From Chitinophagaceae bacterium (lineage in GTDB: Bacteria; Bacteroidota; Bacteroidia; Chitinophagales; Chitinophagaceae), in NCBI GenBank assembly GCA_026415715.1, contig JAOAGO010000015.1:1-61266 (forward strand): a DNA stretch of 61,266 nt, read 5' to 3'. The position numbers and the translations under genes were made by a program. Below, piece after piece: positions 52,816 to 61,266 of the stretch (position 1 is the stretch's first letter; each line of letters begins with the position of its first letter). Under the pieces are notes generated by a model. It was given only the letters and a program-made list of their open reading frames with translations. It did not search any database and was not told the DNA's origin.

Positions 52816-53226
52816 GTTTGACCCAGCCCGAAATTTATTTCTCCGCATTCCAAGGCATGTACAACGTTAAAGCAACCGCCGGAAACGGAAAAACAACGTC
52901 AGGCATTTTAAGAGCAGTTTGATTTGGGGCTGTCGGCTGTAGTGCAGGTATCAGCTGCAGTTCCCCGCCCTGCGGGGTAACCGTGCTTGCGGAAAACCGC
53001 TGCGCACCTCACTCCGTTCGCCCTCCGGGCGGGGCAGCCCTTGGGCTATAAAATACCAATCGGCAATAATTATTTCATATTTCCGTTTTCCTCTGTTTTT
53101 TATGTAGGAGAAATATGGGATTATTCAATATGAAAAAGTGTTTTTTAAAGCAAAAAAATTTTTTCCTAAAAAATATGTAATAAAAAAGTCCTTTGCCCGA
53201 GCGTGAAATTTTTATGCAAAGATTTT
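52816..53226. other. Intergenic region holding structured repeat copy 1
   Basis: 411 bp between the DUF5916 gene and the end of the McrC gene. The centre is the 152-bp repeat (52918-53069); base composition then falls sharply to very AT-rich from about 53070 up to the McrC gene, which marks a boundary of acquired DNA. Confidence 0.6.
52918..53069 (+). repeat. Hairpin-rich 152-bp repeat, copy 1
   Basis: Matches 60146-60297 at a constant offset of 7228 with two mismatches in the first about 120 bp and more towards the end. Internal hairpins: CCCCGC-CCT-GCGGGG (52963-52977), GCGG-AAAA-CCGC (52989-53000), CGCCC-TCC-GGGCG (53019-53031), AGCC-CTTG-GGCT near 53036. It is much more GC-rich than its flanks. 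It follows the DUF5916 gene by about 100 bp in the same direction and precedes McrBC. Confidence 0.9.
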
Positions 53227-54630
53227 TTATCGTGGGGTAGGTGGCGAATAAGTCTTTAACCGGGTTGATGTTTCTCTTTCAATTTCATTTAGTTCATTAA
53301 TTAAAAGTCTTTTAGTTTCATTTATTCTATCTTTTTTCACTGGCACCCCTAAAATAAATACCGTATATGTCGCTTCATTAATACCGTTTTTATATTGAAT
53401 GCTTTTTAATTCGATTTGTTCTGATGGGTAACACAGAAAACCAAATTTAGAATCTGTCTTACTGAATGAAGTATAAGCCATTATTTGATGTAAATCGTGT
53501 CTGTAGTCTTCTTTGAGCACTTCACTCTCATCAAACTTGTTATAAAGATTTGATTTGTACTTCGCATCTATAAAAACGAATACATTTTCTTTCTGAAAAA
53601 CTCCATCGGGCTCGATGTGTTTTAATTCCCAGGCATAATGTTTTGAAGTTCTAGAAGGAAATCTAAAGTTTGAATAAAATCGACCGCCTGTTTCCTTTGC
53701 AGTTTCTTTAAAAATATGTTGAATAAACTTTTCAAATACATCGGAAAAATCTCCCCGCCAAGCTGTACTATCTATAAAGTTAAAGTTTAGAATTCTATTG
53801 GCCTGTTCCTTACAAGCCTTCACAGTTGGGCTATCAGAAAATCGAATTGAGATTTTATCAGTTACTTTTGGTTTATGAAGATATAAACGTTCTTCAAGAA
53901 AGCTCAATTTGTTTCGCAAAGTATTCTTGATTCTTAGTGGTGTGTTTGCTGAAAGTATTTCGCTTTTACAAAGGTCAAAGACATATCTAATTTCTGAATA
54001 TTCTGAATGAAATTCACTCAAAACATTTGAACTTATAGGAAATTTTAACCTGTTTTCTACCTTATATTCATTTTTCGTGTATTTTGTCCAATTGATTTGA
54101 CCAGAAGGGTGATTTAATACTTTTTGAATATTGTCAAATTTTCTCCACGGTCTCATTATCATTTTTTCAAGAACCGCAAGAAATTTCACAGCCTCCAAAT
54201 ACAAGGGTGGCCTAAAATTTTTACCTGATGCCAATGGTAAACTATCAATTACTTCTGGACTAATTACAGTTCCAAGTAGGTTGAGGATTTCAATATAATC
54301 CTCAAATTTATCTTTTCTAGTGTACCGAGGGATAACAATAAAATCACCGATTTGCTTACCAGTATCAGGAGCTCTCAGTGGAATAGCACCTATAAAACCG
54401 GATGAGCGGAATGAGAGGGTTATATTTTGATCTGAACCAATTATAAATGGTTGAACTCCTAAAAATTTAAATAACTCGAAATTGTAATCAATGAATTTTT
54501 GAAGATACTGCCCAATATATCTCTTATCTGCAAATTTGAACCACTTTTTTTGCAAAGCAACTCCACTCAACTGTCTTGATTGTTCTGTCAGGCAAGGAAT
54601 TTCGCAAAAAACATCCATTGGTTTTTTCAT
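53227..54630 (-). CDS. mcrC: McrC-type restriction subunit
   Basis: 467 residues. The PD-(D/E)xK nuclease core is visible near residue 345-370: HIEPDGVF followed by VFVFIDAKYKSN. The N-terminal part (LSFRSSGFIGAIPL) is the McrC-type beta domain that contacts the McrB ring. It cleaves DNA when McrB recognises modified sites. It overlaps mcrB by 4 bp. Codon use is AT-rich, unlike the neighbouring carbohydrate genes, consistent with horizontal transfer. Confidence 0.87.
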   Translation of the reverse strand: MKKPMDVFCEIPCLTEQSRQLSGVALQKKWFKFADKRYIGQYLQKFIDYNFELFKFLGVQPFIIGSDQNITLSFRSSGFIGAIPLRAPDTGKQIGDFIVIPRYTRKDKFEDYIEILNLLGTVISPEVIDSLPLASGKNFRPPLYLEAVKFLAVLEKMIMRPWRKFDNIQKVLNHPSGQINWTKYTKNEYKVENRLKFPISSNVLSEFHSEYSEIRYVFDLCKSEILSANTPLRIKNTLRNKLSFLEERLYLHKPKVTDKISIRFSDSPTVKACKEQANRILNFNFIDSTAWRGDFSDVFEKFIQHIFKETAKETGGRFYSNFRFPSRTSKHYAWELKHIEPDGVFQKENVFVFIDAKYKSNLYNKFDESEVLKEDYRHDLHQIMAYTSFSKTDSKFGFLCYPSEQIELKSIQYKNGINEATYTVFILGVPVKKDRINETKRLLINELNEIERETSTRLKTYSPPTPR

Positions 54631-56027
54631 TCGAAAAGAGATAGATTTATTCTAGTCAAGAAAAAATTATTAAACTCTTCTTTAGCATTTCGTAAAATTC
54701 CTTCTTGCAAGTATTCTTTTATCAAAGGAAATATTTCATAACGAATACGATTTTTCATTTCTTCGTCAGAAGCAGCAATAAAATATCCCTGACCTGGCTG
54801 CAGGTTTAATTCTTCGCTTGAAGCGTACCAATCAAATATTTCTTGAATTATTAAAAAATCCTCTTTATAAAACTTATTCGGTTTATTCACCTCAATAATT
54901 TTTGGTTTCAAGGTATACCATGCAAAACGTCTTCTTAGAGCAAAGTCAACCACAGCTAAACTTCTATCGGCTGTGTTCATGGTAGCTATCACAAAAAAGT
55001 TGTTAGGCAGTTTATTTACTTTGAAATTAGGTGCAATTTCAATTTCAACATTCGAGGCGTCCATTTTATGTTCGAACAGATAAAAAACAGGTCCTAATAC
55101 ATTGGAGAGATTAGCCCTGTTTATTTCGTCAATGATTAAAATGACTTTTTCATTGGAATGTTCATTAGCATATTTCAAGGCTTCTGAGAAAACACCTAGA
55201 TTTTCTTTATATCTTAGTTCTTTATTTTCAGTATCTGGTCTGATTCCGAAGATAAAATCGGAGTAACTTGTTTCTGCGTGAAATTGTGTAAAGAAAGTTT
55301 TTGCACCAATTTTATCAGCAACACATTTTGCGGTTCTTGTTTTACCAGTTCCTGGAGGTCCTTGAAGAATTATGTACTTCCTTTCGTTTAATAGATTTTT
55401 TACTTCTTCAGTTTCATCAATGGCATTTGACTTTAAAAATGGCTCTAGAGCATCCGAAACCGCTTTTCGGTGATCTTTATTTGAAGGCCAATCTCTCAGC
55501 TTTGCATACCCTGCAAGAAAGGCTGCAATAATTTTTTCCCCTTCCTCGCTTTCTGGGTCTTCAACGATTTGGCAAGCCGGTAAAACTTTTGCGTAAGTTT
55601 TAATTGTGTTTTTGATGTGCTGTAAATTTGGGTTACCAGTAATTGATTTCGGTAAACTAGTTTCGATGTCTGAAAAGTCTGTTTTGCAAAATCCTTTTTC
55701 ATTTACAAGTTTTGAAAACAGTCTTCTTAAACCAGGATATGTAGCTAATTCATAATCGTTTTTAAAACCCAGCGAACCTACCCCCAAGCAAACTAACCAA
55801 GCTTTCCCTTTTTCAGAAGATGGAAAAATAACAAAGGAAAAATCGTGATAAGGTCCAGAAGGTTCTTCTTCGGGATGAATAAAACCAAAAAAAGCTCCGT
55901 TGTCTTTCAGCGCATCAAGTCCGGTGTTGTTTCGCTCAACATAAGGTTTGTTGAATTCGTTGTCTGTTTTGGCACCGAATAGTTCTGCTTTTTCTTTTAT
56001 GAATTGTCTAATATTTTCTATGCTCAT
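54627..56027 (-). CDS. mcrB: McrB-type AAA+ GTPase of a modification-dependent restriction system
   Basis: About 466 residues from ATG at 56027 (MSIENIRQFIKEKA); a TTG further up is a poor alternative. The N-terminal about 200 residues are a target-recognition part of unknown type. The motor has Walker A QGPPGTGKT, Walker B region LIIDEINRANLSNVLG, and the McrB GTPase signature MNTADRS followed by ALRRRFAW. With McrC it forms a DNA-translocating restriction enzyme that attacks methylated or otherwise modified phage DNA. The specificity lies in the N-domain and cannot be read from sequence. Confidence 0.9.
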   Translation of the reverse strand: MSIENIRQFIKEKAELFGAKTDNEFNKPYVERNNTGLDALKDNGAFFGFIHPEEEPSGPYHDFSFVIFPSSEKGKAWLVCLGVGSLGFKNDYELATYPGLRRLFSKLVNEKGFCKTDFSDIETSLPKSITGNPNLQHIKNTIKTYAKVLPACQIVEDPESEEGEKIIAAFLAGYAKLRDWPSNKDHRKAVSDALEPFLKSNAIDETEEVKNLLNERKYIILQGPPGTGKTRTAKCVADKIGAKTFFTQFHAETSYSDFIFGIRPDTENKELRYKENLGVFSEALKYANEHSNEKVILIIDEINRANLSNVLGPVFYLFEHKMDASNVEIEIAPNFKVNKLPNNFFVIATMNTADRSLAVVDFALRRRFAWYTLKPKIIEVNKPNKFYKEDFLIIQEIFDWYASSEELNLQPGQGYFIAASDEEMKNRIRYEIFPLIKEYLQEGILRNAKEEFNNFFLTRINLSLFE

Positions 56028-56912
56028 GCTTTTTGTTTGAGAGTTATTTATAGTCTCCGCAATAATTTCAACCTTTAGGTTCGGGCGAGTCAACTTCAAG
56101 TTAAAAAATTTTTATTAAATATTTCAAATTACGCCAAATCACCTTCCTTTTTTCACCTCTGTCTGTTTATTCAAAATCTTATTTCAAATTGTTAACAATG
56201 TATCAGCCCCCCTGAAACCGTAAAAAAATAACCGTCAAAAAAGCAATGGAAAATCAGTTGTTTGAAATCATCCGGCCATTCCATGCTTCACTGATTACGC
56301 AATAAAGGTTTAATCCGGAGGCAAAATTTTAATAAACAAAGTTTTTTGCTGAGCGGGTTTTGTGCAACGCCTGTAGGTCTTAGGGTCTGTCAGATGCAAC
56401 TCATACATCGGTTGTGGTCCGGTATACTTCGCGAGATCTGTACGTTTTCGCCACGATTATCCCCGCCGAACGGCGGAGCTGCAAATTTTCATAGAATTGT
56501 TCGGATTCGGCTCCGTAGCATTGCAGATTACTGTTCGTAGAGCAGTGTATTTGCCGCTTTTTTCCTAACCTGCCAATATGAACATCCCGTTAAATAAAAT
56601 CATTTGAGTACTTTTTTTTTCGGATTAGTTAAGAAAAATAAACAGAAATTTTTGGTGCAACCGGCATGTGCAGCTATGAGAGTTATTTAACAACTGCTAA
56701 TCTTACAGATGAAAAACTACTATGCCAAAAGCGAAAACGTTCGTTATAATACTCAATTAACTTTCTTTCAGGTTGAGCTCACACTCAATAATAAAGCTAA
56801 AGATTACACAATTTTTTTTGCCTTACCGCTTGCGGTATAATCTATGCCGGATTACGAATTCCATCCAATACAAGCCAGGCTTGCCGGAGATTTTATCCTG
56901 AAAAAAAGCAAC
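56028..56912. other. Intergenic region without a clear gene
   Basis: 885 bp between the mcrB start and the end of the GH29 gene. AT-rich close to mcrB; more mixed from 56340 to 56580, where a 64-codon frame exists but has no family features. A 14-bp palindrome TACCGCTTGCGGTA sits at 56824-56837. Nothing else was supported. The mixed stretch may be the remnant of a mobile element or decayed gene. Confidence 0.45.
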
Positions 56913-58406
56913 TCAGTATTGCCCGGAGTTGAAAAAGCCCAACTCGCTGATCGTAACACACACCGGAGATTGCGTTATGCGTAATCTTATTTTGTCGGTA
57001 TTATATTTCTTTTTCAATCTTACTAACCGTAATGCTCCCACACTTGTGCCCCGGTGAATTTCCTGCCAGGAATTATTTTCCCAAACATCCAGAGCAAAAC
57101 CCTCTATACGCTGACCGAGTTGTATGGCTTCGCGTAGGCTGAAAACATTGAATGTTATGGGCTTGTTCCATAAAAAAATAATGGTTGGCGTAGTTATCGA
57201 ATCGCTGCTTGCCCAATACGTTTCTCTTTTATTGTCTGTCATATATTTTACCGGGAAAGCTTTGCCTCGTCCGTCGGCAGTTATGATTCGGGCAGATTGG
57301 GCTAAGTTTATGGCAAAGATTTGTTTCAACGCTTTTCCAAATTCTGATAAGACTTTTACGTCATTCTCGTGCAACAAGCCCCTTGTATCCGGAGCAAGGC
57401 CCAAATCTAAAGCCGCGCCACGCCCTACGCTTTTGAAATAAATGTCCAAAAGTTTTTCAACCGGTTTTACGGTACTGTCTTCTTCGGGGTGGTAAAACCA
57501 CCCTTTACGCAACGGCACATCGCATTCGGCAGGCAACCATTTTTTTCCGTTTCTGGTTCCTGTTGGGGCATTTTCATAATCCGAATATCCCGGCGCACCC
57601 TCGCCCGTTCCATCCGGATTTCGGGGTGTATAAGTTGCCCAGCAGGTTTCGTTTACCACGCCTTCCTCGTTTCCTGCCCATCGAACATCTAAACCTACGT
57701 CGCTGAAAATAGCCGCATGAGGCTGTAGTCTTCTGGTTATTTTCCAGGTATTTTCCCAATCATAATATTGCAAACGATCAATAATTCTTTTTTCGTTTGC
57801 GCCACCGTAATATCCATCGCCGCCATTGGCTCCATCATGCCACGACATAAACAATTCTCCATAATTACTGTATAGTTCCTTCAGTTGTTTTCTGTATATT
57901 TCAAGGTACTGTGGTGTGCCATAGTGTGAATTATTCCTATCCCATGGCGAACAATACACCCCGAATTTCATCTTATATTTTCTGCAAACTTGCTCAAACT
58001 CTTTTACCATATCACCTTTCCCGTTACGAAAAGGGCTTTTGGATATATTATACTCTGTAGTTTTTGTAGGAAAAAGACAAAATCCGTCGTGATGCTTGGC
58101 CACCAAAATAAGACCTCGTAATCCGCCTGCTTTGGCGGCCTTTACAATTTGTTCGGCGTTAAACGCAGTGGGATTAAAAATGGCCGGATCGGCATTGCCA
58201 TAGCCCCATTCTTTATTCTCAAAGGTTGTGGGCGTAAAATGTACTAAGCCATACATTTCCACATTATGCCAGGCCAGTTGCCTTTTAGTAGGTATGGCGC
58301 CGTAGGGTTCAGGTGCTTTTTGAGCAGTACCTAACTGAAAGCAGGAAATAAAATATAGAACAGCGGTTATTTGACGCAAGCCGGCGGAGAAATAGCTTTT
58401 CGGCAT
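56913..58406 (-). CDS. Alpha-L-fucosidase (GH29) with C-terminal F5/8-type domain
   Basis: About 497 residues from ATG at 58406 (MPKSYFSAGLRQ, signal peptide ending LGTAQ); an open extension to 58568 is unlikely. GH29 landmarks: YGLVHFTPTTFENKEWGYG, VAKHHDGFCLFPTKTTEYN, FGVYCSPWDRN, the nucleophile region ELFMSWHDGANGGDG and IFSDVGLDVRWAGNEEG. The last about 130 residues form a discoidin-like module (KRETYWASSD, FNVFSLREAI). It would release fucose from glycans outside the cytoplasm. Divergent from the GH109-like gene, from which it is separated by 282 bp. Confidence 0.88.
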   Translation of the reverse strand: MPKSYFSAGLRQITAVLYFISCFQLGTAQKAPEPYGAIPTKRQLAWHNVEMYGLVHFTPTTFENKEWGYGNADPAIFNPTAFNAEQIVKAAKAGGLRGLILVAKHHDGFCLFPTKTTEYNISKSPFRNGKGDMVKEFEQVCRKYKMKFGVYCSPWDRNNSHYGTPQYLEIYRKQLKELYSNYGELFMSWHDGANGGDGYYGGANEKRIIDRLQYYDWENTWKITRRLQPHAAIFSDVGLDVRWAGNEEGVVNETCWATYTPRNPDGTGEGAPGYSDYENAPTGTRNGKKWLPAECDVPLRKGWFYHPEEDSTVKPVEKLLDIYFKSVGRGAALDLGLAPDTRGLLHENDVKVLSEFGKALKQIFAINLAQSARIITADGRGKAFPVKYMTDNKRETYWASSDSITTPTIIFLWNKPITFNVFSLREAIQLGQRIEGFALDVWENNSWQEIHRGTSVGALRLVRLKKKYNTDKIRLRITQSPVCVTISELGFFNSGQY

Positions 58407-58688
58407 CGAAACCCATTTGGTTCTCAAAAATAAACCAATGTTGAGGCAAACAGAAAATTTGGAAAAAGCAGCATCCGGAAAATTGGATATACGCAAAAAA
58501 GATATGCATCCTTCATCTTCCCGACGTGCTAATCTTTCCCCTGCAGAACTGTATCCCGCAGGCAGCAAAATCCGACTCCCCGGGTTTTTCTTTTTCCAAC
58601 ATATCAGAAAAAAAAGAAAGCTCTGTAAAAAATATTTTATCTTTTCGTACTCATTTCAGGCATACGATATTAAAAAATAAAACTTCTT

Positions 58689-60116
58689 ATGAAACTTTCC
58701 CGAAAACATTTTCTGAAACAAATGAGCTTGCTTGCCGCCTTGTCGTCGCCGGCAGCTTATTCTTTGTATCATAATAAAAACGAAGATAAAGAATATTCGC
58801 CGTCATCCCGTCAGCGATTCAACATGTGCGGCTATGCTGCGCCAAAAATAGAAACGGTACGCATTGGCGTGGTCGGGCTTGGCATGCGGGGCGGCGATGC
58901 GGTAGAGCGGCTCAGTTATATTGACGGGGCGGAAATCACGGCCCTGTGCGACAAATATGCCGACCGCGTGGAGGCCGCTCAGCAAACGCTGAAACGGATG
59001 CAACGGCCCCCCGCCCAATCTTACACCGGCGAAGAGGGCTGGAAAGCCCTTTGCGACAGCAACAATGTTGACCTCGTGTACATTGCCACCCCCTGGCATC
59101 TGCACACGCCGATATGCGTACGGGCCATGCAACACGAAAAACACGCCGCCACCGAAGTGCCCGCCGGTAAAACCATGGATGAACTCTGGCAACTGGTAGA
59201 AACATCCGAAAACACCCGGCGCCACTGCATGATGCTGGAAAACTGCTGTTACGATTTCTTCGAACTGCTCACCCTCAATATGACCCGGCAGGGTCTCTTC
59301 GGCGAAATCGTGCATGCCGAAGGAGCCTATATTCACGACCTTTCCAAAGACTGGCTCTTCAACAAAAAAGCCTATGCCGACATGTGGCGCCTCAAAGAAA
59401 ACATCGGTCAAAACGGAAACCTCTATCCCACCCACGGCCTGGGCCCCGTGGCACAGTGCATGAACATTAACCGCGGCGACGCCTTTGACTTTCTCGTTAG
59501 CATGAGTACAAACGATTTTACCCTGGGCCCGCTGGCAAACGAACTGGCCGCACAGGATGATTTTTTTAAACCCTACGCCGGCAAACCCTACCGCGGCAAC
59601 ATGAACACCACCCTCATCCGCACCCGCAAAGGAAAAACCATCATGGTGCAGCACGATGTATCCACCCTGCGCCCCTATTCCCGCATCCATCTGCTCAGCG
59701 GCACCAAAGGCATGGCCCAGAAATGGCCCGGCCCGCCGCGCCTCTCTTTCAGCCACAAATGGCTTACGCCCGAAGAGTTCCGGCAGATGGAAGAAAAATA
59801 TACCCCCGACATCGTAAAACATATCGGCAAAATCGCCAAAGAAGTGGGCGGCCACGGCGGCATGGATTTCATCATGGACTGGCGCCTCATTGACTGCCTG
59901 CGCAACGGACTGCCGCTTGACCAGGATGTGTACGATGCCGCGGCATGGAGTTGCCTCTTTCCCCTCAGCATCCGCTCGGTTTCCCGAAAATCAAAACCCG
60001 TTGCCATTCCCGACTTCACCCGCGGCGCCTGGCAAACCAACAAGCCCGTAACCCTGTCGCTTCAGGGCGGCGCCACCACCGGCGTGCGAAACATCAAACC
60101 GCAGCTGAAAATGTAA
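58689..60116 (+). CDS. Gfo/Idh/MocA oxidoreductase-fold protein, GH109-like
   Basis: 475 residues. Signal region MKLSRKHFLKQMSLLAALSSPAAYS resembles a Tat-type leader. NAD-binding fold VRIGVVGLGMRGGDAVERL, then VYIATPWHLHTPICVRAM, EVPAGKTMDELWQLVE and LENCCYDFFELLTLNM, all typical of the GH109 group (NAD-dependent alpha-N-acetylgalactosaminidases). NLYPTHGLGPVAQCMNINRGD holds the candidate catalytic residues. Codons are strongly C-ending after the first about 60 codons. With the divergent GH29 it could attack fucosylated, GalNAc-capped glycans. Confidence 0.82.
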   Translation: MKLSRKHFLKQMSLLAALSSPAAYSLYHNKNEDKEYSPSSRQRFNMCGYAAPKIETVRIGVVGLGMRGGDAVERLSYIDGAEITALCDKYADRVEAAQQTLKRMQRPPAQSYTGEEGWKALCDSNNVDLVYIATPWHLHTPICVRAMQHEKHAATEVPAGKTMDELWQLVETSENTRRHCMMLENCCYDFFELLTLNMTRQGLFGEIVHAEGAYIHDLSKDWLFNKKAYADMWRLKENIGQNGNLYPTHGLGPVAQCMNINRGDAFDFLVSMSTNDFTLGPLANELAAQDDFFKPYAGKPYRGNMNTTLIRTRKGKTIMVQHDVSTLRPYSRIHLLSGTKGMAQKWPGPPRLSFSHKWLTPEEFRQMEEKYTPDIVKHIGKIAKEVGGHGGMDFIMDWRLIDCLRNGLPLDQDVYDAAAWSCLFPLSIRSVSRKSKPVAIPDFTRGAWQTNKPVTLSLQGGATTGVRNIKPQLKM

Positions 60117-60145
60117 CCGCAGCATCCGTTGTGCAAAACAGGAAT

Positions 60146-60297
60146 TTTGATTTGGGGCTGTCGGCTGCAGTGCAGGTATCAGCTGCAGTTCCCCGCCCTG
60201 CGGGGTAACCGTGCTTGCGGAAATCCGCTGCGCACCTCACTCCGTTCGCCCTCCGGGCGGGGCAGCCCTTCGGCTGTGGAATATCTGTCGGCAATAT
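60146..60297 (+). repeat. Hairpin-rich 152-bp repeat, copy 2
   Basis: Second copy of the element at 52918. Differences: C for T at 60168, T for A in the loop of the GCGG/CCGC hairpin, and in the last hairpin a CTTC loop instead of CTTG, with CAGCC/GGCTG pairing retained. It begins 30 bp after the GH109-like gene and points the same way. Confidence 0.9.
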
Positions 60298-60672
60298 TTT
60301 TTTAAACAAACACCTTCGCTTTACTGACGAAGGCTTTGAATAAAAAAAGGCATTATAATTGATTTAAAGGGTTTTTCCACTTCAAAGCGTCAATGTTTGT
60401 AATATGTCTATAACGAAGTGTGGTTTTTATCGTATCCAAACAACGTTCTGTTGATGATGTGTTTCAAAAGAAAAACTAAGCTCTGATTTATTCACTTCAA
60501 TATGCGTATTTTGTATTGTCAGAAATTTAATTTCCGGCATTATTCTGCGCAAATACAGCCTAAAATAATACCAATTACGCAGTATATTTTTAGTTTAAAC
60601 AATTGAATATCTTTAGGTTTTAATGATTTTCGAAAATTTTTTCTATTTGATAAAAACTTCGTAAATTTGAGA
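60298..60672. other. AT-rich spacer before the nested-palindrome element
   Basis: 375 bp with no credible reading frame, RNA gene or repeat. It separates the 152-bp repeat from the next structured element. Confidence 0.4.
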
Positions 60673-60916
60673 GATGGCACGCAATCCGCTTTGGCGGATT
60701 TTTTTGTACTCGCCTCCCGCCTTCGGCGTGATGCTGCCGTACAAAAAAAGCGTGCCATCGAACGGGTCGCTTGGTAAAATTTTTCCGCCAAAGCTCGTGG
60801 ACTGCGTCCATCAGGCCGCTTAGCAAAATTTTATCCCAAAAGAAAAACTCCCGAATCCCAAAACCGGGTTTTGGTCTTCCCGTTTTTCTTTTGGAACTTC
60901 GCCAAGCGACCCGTTC
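60673..60916. repeat. Nested inverted-repeat element upstream of the FRG gene
   Basis: 244 bp with at least six exact stems. First block: GATGGCACGC (60673) with GCGTGCCATC (60750) encloses AATCCGC/GCGGATT (60683, 60694), a TTTTTTTGTAC/GTACAAAAAAA stem (60699, 60739) and CGCC/GGCG. Second block: GAACGGGTCGCTTGG (60760) with CCAAGCGACCCGTTC (60902) encloses CCAAAAGAAAAAC/GTTTTTCTTTTGG (60836, 60882) and CCAAAACC/GGTTTTGG (60858, 60867). Two near-direct repeats of CGCTTrGyAAAATTTT occur at 60768 and 60818. No protein is encoded. Likely a MITE-like or large structured element; it ends 30 bp before the FRG start codon. Confidence 0.85.
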
Positions 60917-60946
60917 GTTGGTGGCTATTTTAAAAAGACAGCGTAA

Positions 60947-61266
60947 ATGGACATAATACAGATAAAATCATTTGAAGAATTTATTACCACAATAACAACT
61001 GGTGACTTTGGTTGTGGACACGTTGTTTTTCGTGGGGTATCAGACAAGAACAATCATAAACTTATTCCTTCTGTTGGCAGAATTGACACTTCTATACTTT
61101 GTGGACTTTCTTTGAAAGAGTATGAGATAGAAACATTGACAAGATTTAAATTAAGAGCAAATTCAGAAATTATTCCTCAGCCACGAGATGACTGGGAATG
61201 GCTTGCTCTTGCACAACATCACGGACTTCCAACAAGACTTTTGGACTGGACAACAAGTCCTCTTAT
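60947..61266 (+). CDS. FRG-domain protein (N-terminal part; cut by window edge)
   Basis: 106 complete codons from ATG at 60947. The domain name motif appears as VVFRGVSD near residue 24, followed by KLIPSVGR and the conserved EWLALAQHHGLPTRLLDWTTSPL near residue 82. FRG domains are predicted nucleic-acid or nucleotide-active modules common in phage defence and toxin-like genes. The rest lies outside the window, so the full architecture is unknown. AT-rich relative to the GH109-like gene, suggesting acquisition. Confidence 0.82.
   Translation, partial: MDIIQIKSFEEFITTITTGDFGCGHVVFRGVSDKNNHKLIPSVGRIDTSILCGLSLKEYEIETLTRFKLRANSEIIPQPRDDWEWLALAQHHGLPTRLLDWTTSPL

Noticed and set aside
51655-52848. 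Long minus-strand frame (397 codons) opposite the DUF5916 gene
   Set aside because: Frame openness comes from the C-rich codons of the real gene; residues are Gly/Val/Glu-rich without domains. The same applies to 58803-59855 opposite the GH109-like gene.
56346-56540. 64-codon frame between mcrB and GH29
   Set aside because: No signal, motif or regulatory context; it may be a remnant but cannot be supported as a gene.
52918-60297. The two 152-bp repeats as insertion-sequence ends of a composite transposon
   Set aside because: They contain no transposase, have no matching terminal inverted repeats and no visible target duplication; the genes between them have different compositions.
60673-60916. 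Retron-type msr-msd RNA
   Set aside because: No reverse transcriptase gene is present in the visible sequence, and the following gene is FRG. The element is more palindromic than retron RNAs usually are.
1-61266. CRISPR arrays, prophage genes or integrases
   Set aside because: No spaced direct-repeat arrays, phage structural genes or tyrosine/serine recombinases were seen.

Overview
The window is chromosomal DNA from a member of the Bacteroidota. The main signs are promoter boxes matching TAnnTTTG, near absence of Shine-Dalgarno sequences, a fused CcoN-CcoO oxidase subunit, SWIB and DUF5916 proteins, and lipoprotein signals typical of the phylum. I cannot assign a genus. No replication origin, rRNA, CRISPR array or intact insertion sequence was found; there is one tRNA, tRNA-Asn(GTT).

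Layout. 1-14.5 kb, almost all minus strand: the end of a polysaccharide deacetylase, two small genes, then a complex I operon (nuoA-B-C-D-H-I-J-K-L-M-N) that has no nuoE, nuoF or nuoG. Upstream of it lie a ferredoxin-NADP reductase-like flavoprotein and the beta subunit of a 2-oxoacid:ferredoxin oxidoreductase, so the complex may be fed by ferredoxin rather than NADH. 14.5-26 kb: glucosaminidase, rpoN, nhaA, a GHL10-type glycoside hydrolase, a MarR regulator, a frameshifted secreted repeat protein, a radical SAM/SPASM protein, and a 5-oxoprolinase operon (pxpB-pxpC-pxpA) with an NRAMP-like transporter. 26-35.5 kb: AI-2E family permease, SWIB protein with a histone H1-like tail, tmk, an amidase gene broken by an in-frame amber codon, small conserved genes, tRNA-Asn embedded in truncated tRNA copies with a GIY-YIG nuclease gene, a deoxyhypusine synthase-like gene, a hydrolase, acpH and DUF2911.

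35.5-49.5 kb is a low-oxygen/nitrosative stress region: two Hsp20 genes, a RIC-type iron-sulfur repair protein with a PAS histidine kinase and a REC-cNMP-HTH response regulator, and a complete cbb3 oxidase cluster (ccoI, ccoS, ccoNO, ccoQ, ccoP, ccoG, ccoH and a TauE/SafE-like gene). Five copies of a 16-bp CRP/FNR-type palindrome lie here. Each is placed either 33 or 55-56 bp (centre to centre) from a TAnnTTTG-like -7 box, which points to a single regulon. One of them drives a short transcript of about 80 nt ending in a strong terminator, a candidate small RNA.

49.5-61.3 kb: lipoprotein, trmD, a DUF5916 outer-membrane protein, a McrBC restriction system, GH29 and GH109 glycosidases, and the start of an FRG-domain gene at the window edge. 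A 152-bp hairpin-rich element occurs twice (52918 and 60146), beside McrBC and towards the FRG gene. A second, unrelated nested-palindrome element (60673-60916) ends just upstream of the FRG gene. The cco cluster with its regulators, the tRNA/GIY-YIG element and the structured repeats near defence genes are the parts most worth following up.
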